A stretch of 64,000 bases of DNA from Gaiellasilicea sp963730405 (lineage in GTDB: Bacteria > Actinomycetota > Thermoleophilia > Gaiellales > Gaiellaceae): contig CAVSRW010000002.1 of NCBI GenBank assembly GCA_963730405.1, positions 1 to 64,000 on the forward strand, written 5' to 3'. Below are positions 59,378 to 64,000 of this stretch, piece after piece. Below the pieces are notes generated by a model. The model searched no databases and was not told where the DNA came from. It saw only the letters and a list, made by a program, of their open reading frames with translations. Positions within the stretch are counted from its first letter, which is position 1, and each line of letters opens with the position of its first letter. The translations under genes were made by a program, and so were the position numbers.

Positions 59378-59387
59378 AGTCTATCCT
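59378..59387. promoter_or_regulatory. Overlapping divergent -10 elements (TAGACT left, TATCCT right)
   Basis: The leftward TAGACT (59378-59383) lies 9 bases before the MBL ATG and the rightward TATCCT (59382-59387) lies 7 bases before the cupin GTG. They share the central TA base pairs. Confidence 0.55.
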
Positions 59388-59394
59388 TGGGCCT

Positions 59395-59730
59395 GTGCAG
59401 AACTGGGACCTGATGGAGATCCAGGCACCTGCGGGCACGCGGGATCCGATGGTGATCCACTCCGGAAACGAGGCACGCGCGGTCGTGATCGTGCTCACCC
59501 CCGGCCAGAAGCTCGGCGACCACCAGGTGAAGGAGAACGCCTGGATCACGGTGCTCGAAGGGCGCGCGACGGTGTCCGCCGGCGGCGAGGCGATCGAAGC
59601 GACGCCGGGCATGCTCTTCCGCTTCGACCCGGACGAACGGCACTCGCTCTCGAGCGACGAGGGCGCGCGGATCCTGCTCCTGCTCGCGCCGTGGCCCGGC
59701 GAGGGCCACTACCGCGGCTCCGCGGCCTAG
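59395..59730 (+). CDS. Small cupin-domain protein
   Basis: A 111-residue single cupin barrel from the GTG at 59395: LTPGQKLGDHQVKENAWITVLEG holds the first metal motif (His, with Lys-Glu in place of the second His), and ATPGMLFRFDPDERHSLSSDEGARILLLLAP the second. It may bind a metal and sense or modify a small molecule. The gene starts without a ribosome-binding site. Confidence 0.85.
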   Translation: MQNWDLMEIQAPAGTRDPMVIHSGNEARAVVIVLTPGQKLGDHQVKENAWITVLEGRATVSAGGEAIEATPGMLFRFDPDERHSLSSDEGARILLLLAPWPGEGHYRGSAA

Positions 59731-59736
59731 CGCGCG

Positions 59737-59997
59737 TCAGCGCCTGTTGCGAAAGCCGTACGCGGCGACGGCCCAGGTCGACAGGAACGCGAAGAACGAG
59801 ACGACGACGACCGAGGGGACGATCGCGCTGTCGCCGGCGACTCCGTGCGTCCGGATGTCGGGCCCGTAGACGGCAGCGAACAGCACCGAGAGCCAGATCA
59901 GTGCGATCGCGAGGAACGCCCAGAGCTCAGGCACCAGAAGCTGCATCCACCACGAGGTCCGCTCCGAGCGGATCGGCTCGTGCGAGACGACTGTCAT
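59737..59997 (-). CDS. Small two-helix membrane protein
   Basis: An 86-residue protein preceded by a strong GGGAGG site. Two transmembrane helices: ELWAFLAIALIWLSVLFAAVYG and VPSVVVVSFFAFLSTWAVAAYG, with a short loop (PDIRTHGVAGDSAI) and an Arg-rich end. The function is unknown; the start is well defined by the Shine-Dalgarno sequence. Confidence 0.75.
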   Translation of the reverse strand: MTVVSHEPIRSERTSWWMQLLVPELWAFLAIALIWLSVLFAAVYGPDIRTHGVAGDSAIVPSVVVVSFFAFLSTWAVAAYGFRNRR

Positions 59998-60086
59998 CGG
60001 AAACCTCCCTTCTCGCCTCGAGCTTCCCCCGCGGCGAGCTGCAGCGCGTCGGGGACTGCGCTGATCCGCTTGCGCGAAACCCGCAG

Positions 60087-60497
60087 CTAGGACTTCTTCT
60101 CGCCCGTGCGCGCGATCCGGCGCTGGTAGGAGCGCCACATCATCGAGTCCATGAAATAGCTGAAGGGGAGGAAGAACCCCATCAAGACGAGCGTCTGGAA
60201 GATCTGCTGCGCCAGCGTCAGCTCCTGGCCGAGCAGCATCACCGTGATCAGCATCAGCGGGAAGAAGAGGAGACCGCGCTTGGCCGTCTTCCGCCAGGAC
60301 GGCGGATCGAGCACCCGCCCGGAGCGGGTCGTCGGCCGGTCCTTCTGCGTCCGCTCCTCCCGGCGGGACGTCGTGGCGACGGCGAGCTCCTCCGCCTCCT
60401 CCGGCGGAAGCACATTGCCCTCGTCGTCGACGTAGACCTCTTCGTACTCGTGCCGCTTCAGCTTCTGCCGCCGGCGTTGCTGCTTCTTGGTCGCCAT
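60087..60497 (-). CDS. Membrane protein with basic N-terminus
   Basis: A 136-residue protein: lysine/arginine-rich start (ATKKQQRRRQKLKRHEYEEVYVDD), acidic stretch, then two hydrophobic helices (GLLFFPLMLITVMLLGQELTL, IFQTLVLMGFFLPFSYFMDSMMW) and a basic tail. The hydrophilic start should be cytoplasmic. The role is unknown. It lies 4 bases upstream of the hutI stop region on the other side of a short gap. Confidence 0.75.
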   Translation of the reverse strand: MATKKQQRRRQKLKRHEYEEVYVDDEGNVLPPEEAEELAVATTSRREERTQKDRPTTRSGRVLDPPSWRKTAKRGLLFFPLMLITVMLLGQELTLAQQIFQTLVLMGFFLPFSYFMDSMMWRSYQRRIARTGEKKS

Positions 60498-60501
60498 CGG
60501 A

Positions 60502-61728
60502 TCAGTATGCCGGGCGACCCACGGCCACGGAGCCGTCCTTGATCACAGTCGCGACGACCTCCCCGCCGAGATGGTAGGCGACGTAGCGCCAGTCGGGCGC
60601 ATCGAGCAGGACGAGGTCGGCCGCGAAGCCCGGCGCGATCCGCCCGAGCCGGTCGGCGCGGCCGAGCACGTGGGCGGCGTTGACGGTGCAGGCGGTGAGG
60701 GCCTCGGCCGGGCTCAGCTGCAGCTGCGTCGCCGCGAGCGACATCACGAGCGGGAGGCTCGCGCAGAACGCACTGCCGGGGTTGAAGTCCGTGGCCAGCG
60801 CGACGGCGGCGCCGGCGTCCACGAGGGCACGCCCGGGCGGCATCGGCCGTGCGAGGAACAGCGCGCTCGCCGGGAGCAGCACGCCGGTGACGTCGCTCGC
60901 GGCGAGGGCGGCGATCCCGTCCGGCCCCGTCGCTTCCAGGTGGTCGATGGAGCGCGCCCCGAGCTCGATCGCGAGCGGGATCGCGCCGGACTCCGTGAAC
61001 TGGTCGCCGTGCAGCCGGAGCGCGAGGCCGTGCGCGTCGCACGCCTCTAGGTAGCGGCGCGCGTGCCGCGCGTCGAAGGCGCCGCGCTCGAGGAACACGT
61101 CGGCGGCCTCCGCGATCTGCGCAGCGTCCGGGAGCACGTCCGCCAACAGGAAGTCGAGGTATGCGTCGGCGTCCTCGAACTCCGGCGGCGTCGCGTGCGC
61201 CCCGAGGAAGGTCGGGACGCCGCCCGCGTCGCGGATCGCCCGCAGCGAGGACAACTCCGTCTCGCGGTCGAGCCCGTAGCCGGACTTGCCCTCGAACGTC
61301 GTCGTGCCGGCGCGGAGCATCCAGCCGCGATGGCGCTCGACGGCGCGGCGCAGACCGTCCTCACCGGCCTCACGCGTTGCGCGGACGGTCGAGAGGATGC
61401 CGCCGCCCGCAGCGTGGAGCTCCTCGTAGCCGGCACCGGACGCGCGCAGGGCGAACTCCTCGACGCGGTCGCCGCCGAACGCCGGGTGGGTGTGGCAGTC
61501 GACGAGCCCCGGGATCGCGCAGAGACCGCGTCCGTCGAGCTCGGCCACGTCCCCTTCGACCGGGCCGAGATCGGACATCCGCCCCACCGCCTCGATCGTC
61601 GGCCCGTCGCAGAGGACGTAGCCGCCGTCGATCCAGTCGAGGTCCGCGAGTGCGTTTCCACGCAGCGGTGCGGCGGCGCCCGCGGGGCTGACGACCTGCC
61701 GCAGGTCGCGGATCAGCAGCTTCGGCAC
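60502..61728 (-). CDS. hutI: Imidazolonepropionase
   Basis: A 408-residue amidohydrolase, third enzyme of histidine breakdown. The zinc site is marked by GLVDCHTHPAFGGDR, GKSGYGLD, RLHGDQFTESGA, SIDHLEATG and ALATDFNPGSAF. It directly follows hutU with no gap, consistent with a hutH-hutU-hutI operon. Confidence 0.95.
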   Translation of the reverse strand: MPKLLIRDLRQVVSPAGAAAPLRGNALADLDWIDGGYVLCDGPTIEAVGRMSDLGPVEGDVAELDGRGLCAIPGLVDCHTHPAFGGDRVEEFALRASGAGYEELHAAGGGILSTVRATREAGEDGLRRAVERHRGWMLRAGTTTFEGKSGYGLDRETELSSLRAIRDAGGVPTFLGAHATPPEFEDADAYLDFLLADVLPDAAQIAEAADVFLERGAFDARHARRYLEACDAHGLALRLHGDQFTESGAIPLAIELGARSIDHLEATGPDGIAALAASDVTGVLLPASALFLARPMPPGRALVDAGAAVALATDFNPGSAFCASLPLVMSLAATQLQLSPAEALTACTVNAAHVLGRADRLGRIAPGFAADLVLLDAPDWRYVAYHLGGEVVATVIKDGSVAVGRPAY

Positions 61729-63423
61729 TCAGGCGCTCGGGAGGTCGAGGCCCTGGTCGCGCGCGGTGTCCAGCGCCTCGTCGTAGCCCGCGTCGGCGTG
61801 GCGCATGACGCCCGTGCCGGGGTCGGTCGTGAGTACCCGCTCGAGCCGGTCCGTCGCGTCGGCACTGCCGTCGGCGAGGACGACCATGCCGGCGTGGATC
61901 GAGTTGCCGATCCCGACGCCGCCGCCGTGGTGGACACTGACCCACGTCGCACCCGCGGCCGTGTTCAGGAGCGCGTTCAGGATCGGCCAGTCCGCGATCG
62001 CGTCGGAGCCGTCACGCATCGCCTCCGTCTCGCGGTACGGGGACGCGACCGAGCCGGAGTCGAGGTGGTCGCGTCCGATCACGACCGGCGCCGACACGGC
62101 GCCACTCCGAACGAGCTCGTTGATCGCAAGTCCCGCCTTGGCCCGGTCGCCGTAGCCGAGCCAGCAGATGCGGGCCGGCAACCCCTGGAACGCGACGCGC
62201 TCGGGAGCGAGCTCGAGCCAGCGCTGGAGCAGCGCGTCGTCGGGGAAGAGCCGCCGGAGCTCCTCGTCGATCACCGCGATGTCGGCCGGGTCGCCCGACA
62301 GGACGGCCCACCGGAAGGGGCCGATGCCGCGGCAGAAGAGCGGCCGGATATAGGCCGGGACGAAGCCCGGGTATGAGAAGGCCTCCGTTACGCCCGCCTC
62401 ATAGGCCTCCCCGCGCAGGTTGTTTCCATAGTCGAAGACATAGCTGCCCCCGCGGACGAGCTCGAGCAGCCCCTCGACGTGCGCCGCGATCGACTTGCGC
62501 GCTCGGGCGAGGTACTCGTCGGGGTCGGAAGCCCGTAACGAAGCCGCTTCCTCGACCGAGAGCCCGGCCGGCACGTAGCCGGTGAGCGGATCGTGGGCCG
62601 CGGTCTGGTCCGTGACGAGGTCGAAAGATTCACGCTTTCGTGCCAGTTCCGGCACGATCTCGGCCGCATTGCCCGCCACTGCGACCGAGAGCGGGCGGCC
62701 GTCGGCCGCCGCCGCGCGCACGCGAGAGACGCCCTCCTCGAGCGAGTCGGCCACCTCGTCGAGGTACCGCGTCTCGAGCCGGCGTCGGATCCGCGACGGA
62801 TCGACCTCGATGCAGAGGATCGCGGCTCCGGCCATGGTCGCCGCCAGCGGCTGCGCGCCGCCCATGCCCCCGAGCCCGGCCGTGAGGATCGTGCGTCCGG
62901 TCAGGTCGGCGGAGCCGAAGTGCTTCTCGCCCGCTGCGGCGAAGGTCTGGTACGTGCCCTGCAGGATCCCCTGGGTGCCGATGTAGATCCAGCTCCCGGC
63001 GGTCATCTGCCCGAACATCGTCAGCCCCTCGGCCTCGAGACGGCGGAACTCGTCCCAGTTCGCCCAGCGCGGCACGAGGAGCGAGTTCGCGATCAGGACC
63101 CGCGGCGCGCCCTCGTGCGTGCGGAAGACGCCGACCGGCTTGCCGCTCTGGACGAGCAGCGTCTCGTCGTCGCGCAGCCGCAGCAGCGTCCGGACGATCG
63201 CCTTGAGCGCGTCGTGCGAGCGGGCTGCGCGCCCGGAGCCGCCGTAGACGACGAGCTCCTCCGGACGCTCCGCGACCTCCGGATCGAGGTTGTTGAGGAG
63301 CATGCGCAGCGGCGCCTCCGTCTGCCAGGAGCGGGCGTGCAGCTGCGTCCCGCGCGGCGACCGGATCGCGGCCAGATCTCCGACGAGCGACTCGACGAGC
63401 GAGTCGAGCGAGGAGACGCTCAT
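61729..63423 (-). CDS. hutU: Urocanate hydratase
   Basis: A 564-residue NAD-dependent urocanase: RAARSHDALKAIVRTLLRLRDDETLLVQSGKPVGVFRTHE, NSLLVPRWANWDEF, MTAGSWIYIGTQGILQGTYQTF, GLGGMGGAQPLAATMAGA and the late GGGVGIGNSIHAG. Its ATG lies in a palindrome created by a small insertion between hutH and hutU, so its normal translational coupling to hutH is broken. Confidence 0.95.
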   Translation of the reverse strand: MSVSSLDSLVESLVGDLAAIRSPRGTQLHARSWQTEAPLRMLLNNLDPEVAERPEELVVYGGSGRAARSHDALKAIVRTLLRLRDDETLLVQSGKPVGVFRTHEGAPRVLIANSLLVPRWANWDEFRRLEAEGLTMFGQMTAGSWIYIGTQGILQGTYQTFAAAGEKHFGSADLTGRTILTAGLGGMGGAQPLAATMAGAAILCIEVDPSRIRRRLETRYLDEVADSLEEGVSRVRAAAADGRPLSVAVAGNAAEIVPELARKRESFDLVTDQTAAHDPLTGYVPAGLSVEEAASLRASDPDEYLARARKSIAAHVEGLLELVRGGSYVFDYGNNLRGEAYEAGVTEAFSYPGFVPAYIRPLFCRGIGPFRWAVLSGDPADIAVIDEELRRLFPDDALLQRWLELAPERVAFQGLPARICWLGYGDRAKAGLAINELVRSGAVSAPVVIGRDHLDSGSVASPYRETEAMRDGSDAIADWPILNALLNTAAGATWVSVHHGGGVGIGNSIHAGMVVLADGSADATDRLERVLTTDPGTGVMRHADAGYDEALDTARDQGLDLPSA

Positions 63424-63560
63424 CGGCCGATCCTCGGCCGATGAGCTTTAGGGGGTGTGGGGGAACTTGGAAGTTCCCCCGCTGCGCAGAAGAAGGGGGC
63501 GCGTGGGGGAAACATGGTTTCCCCCACGGGAGCGCGACGAAGGAGCGCGAGGCTCATCGG
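63418..63560. mobile_element. 125-base palindromic insert with 9-base target duplication between hutH and hutU
   Basis: The direct repeat GCTCATCGG occurs at 63418-63426 and 63552-63560. Between lie three inverted repeats: 13-base arms at 63418-63430/63434-63446, GGGGGAACTT/AAGTTCCCCC at 63459-63480, and an 11-base stem GTGGGGGAAAC/GTTTCCCCCAC at 63503-63527. Removing the insert plus one repeat restores an ATGA overlap between the hutH stop and the hutU start. No coding capacity. Confidence 0.7.
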
Positions 63561-64000
63561 AGCTCCCCGATCGCGGCCTCGGCGGCGGCGAGGATCGACC
63601 CCTCCCGGATCGCGGCGGCGACGCGCTCGATGTCGGCCGCCAGCGAGCGGTCGTCCCGGACCCGCTCGGACAGCTCCCGGACGGCGTCGTGCGTTGCCCG
63701 CAGCCCCGGCCCCGGCTCGAGTGGGGCGAGGAACTCGATCGCCTGGGTCGCCGCCAGCAGCTCGATCGCGAGCGCGCGCTCGCTGTTGGCGACGACCTGC
63801 AGCGCCTTCAGGCCGGCGCCGTTCCCCATCGAGACGTGATCCTCCTGCCCCGCGCTCGTCGGGATCGAGTCGACGCTGGCCGGATGGCAGAGCGACTTGT
63901 TCTCGGAAACGAGCGCGGCGGCGACGTACTGAGGGATCATGAAGCCGCTGTTGAGACCGCCCTCGAGGGTCAGGAACGGCGGCAGCCCTTCAGAAAGCGA
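63554..64000 (-). CDS. hutH: Histidine ammonia-lyase, C-terminal part (cut by window edge)
   Basis: The last 148 residues of a MIO-type ammonia-lyase: SEGLPPFLTLEGGLNSGFMIPQYVAAALVSENKSLCHPAS, DSIPTSAGQEDHVSMG and NSERALAIELLAA are characteristic, including the QEDHVSMG block near the active site. It performs the first step of histidine breakdown. The N-terminus with the Ala-Ser-Gly cofactor lies outside the window. Confidence 0.95.
   Translation of the reverse strand, partial: SLSEGLPPFLTLEGGLNSGFMIPQYVAAALVSENKSLCHPASVDSIPTSAGQEDHVSMGNGAGLKALQVVANSERALAIELLAATQAIEFLAPLEPGPGLRATHDAVRELSERVRDDRSLAADIERVAAAIREGSILAAAEAAIGELR

Noticed and set aside
57501..59612. HisRS with a 290-residue N-terminal extension
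   Set aside because: The extra part is an out-of-frame reading of the MBL hydrolase and antisense cupin; HisRS starts at 58736.
63441..63839. Plus-strand open frame starting in the hut insert
   Set aside because: It runs through the hairpins and then antisense to hutH; no signal peptide, domain or ribosome site supports it.
1..64000. tRNA, rRNA genes or CRISPR arrays
   Set aside because: No cloverleaf-like stretch, rRNA landmark or regularly spaced 25-40 base repeats were seen. The only regular array is the 11-base one at 18858, which is too short and promoter-located.

Overview
This is a very GC-rich bacterial chromosome segment in which almost every base is coding or sits in a short promoter gap. 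The gene order tlyA-nadK-recN-steA-mctB-(glycosyltransferase)-pyrG is the classic actinobacterial block (the same neighbours as around tlyA in Mycobacterium). A SARP-type regulator, MctB/SteB, SteA and a SigB/SigF-type sigma factor also point to Actinomycetota. The absence of WhiB-type genes, together with the local architecture, makes a deep lineage such as Thermoleophilia/Gaiellales plausible; that placement is inference. Most genes are on the minus strand and joined by ATGA, GTGA or TGATG overlaps.

Layout, left to right. 1-5.7 kb: a minus-strand operon of a tiny 29-codon ORF, a secreted SBP56-like protein, a cytoplasmic SBP56/methanethiol-oxidase-like protein (frameshifted), a TetR regulator, an NTF2-like protein and two tandem alpha/beta hydrolases, with a near-perfect palindromic operator upstream. 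5.7-9.6 kb: a PPDK/PEP-synthase regulatory protein, YbaK, GlyRS, RecO and a glutaredoxin. 9.6-15.9 kb: an O-antigen-ligase-like membrane protein, a secreted Lys/Ala-tailed protein, MutM, DeoA-DeoB and small proteins. 15.9-22.6 kb: alanine dehydrogenase, a membrane-anchored SARP regulator with a beta-propeller sensor, a small secreted protein, an aldo/keto reductase, DUF3866, an M20 peptidase and a PAS protein. 22.6-31 kb: pyrG, a GT2-GT4 fusion, mctB/steB, steA, recN, nadK and tlyA. 31-33.6 kb: a nucleotidyltransferase, a GNAT acetyltransferase, an alpha/alpha-toroid protein and a VOC protein. 33.6-43.2 kb: a long housekeeping run comprising a polyprenyl synthase, a small coiled-coil protein, nusB, asp23, accC, a carboxyltransferase-like/BCCP fusion, efp, an Xaa-Pro peptidase, aroQ, a shikimate kinase-DHQ synthase fusion and aroC. 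43.2-51.9 kb: a response regulator, a secreted VWA protein, aroE, mltG, ruvX, alaS, a sigma factor, an RsbW-like protein and a DUF948 protein. 52-60.5 kb: mnmA, a 375-base repeat-bearing gap, an RlpA-like/EP-repeat/coiled-coil envelope cluster, aspS, hisS and small genes. 60.5-64 kb: hutI, hutU and a partial hutH.

Three things stand out. First, many genes carry a TANNNT -10 hexamer 6-10 bases before the start codon and no Shine-Dalgarno site, implying widespread leaderless transcription, in two cases from overlapping divergent -10 elements. Second, there are several kinds of small palindromic repeat, including a 125-base insert with a 9-base target duplication exactly between hutH and hutU, and a three-copy two-hairpin family with compensatory changes. 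Third, several housekeeping proteins have odd architectures: a BCCP fused to a carboxyltransferase domain that has lost its metal ligands, MnmA with an N-terminal extension, and an anti-sigma-like protein without an ATP site. A series of single-base frameshifts (including recN, mltG and the shikimate kinase start) suggests residual sequencing errors in this assembly, so apparent pseudogenes should be read cautiously.
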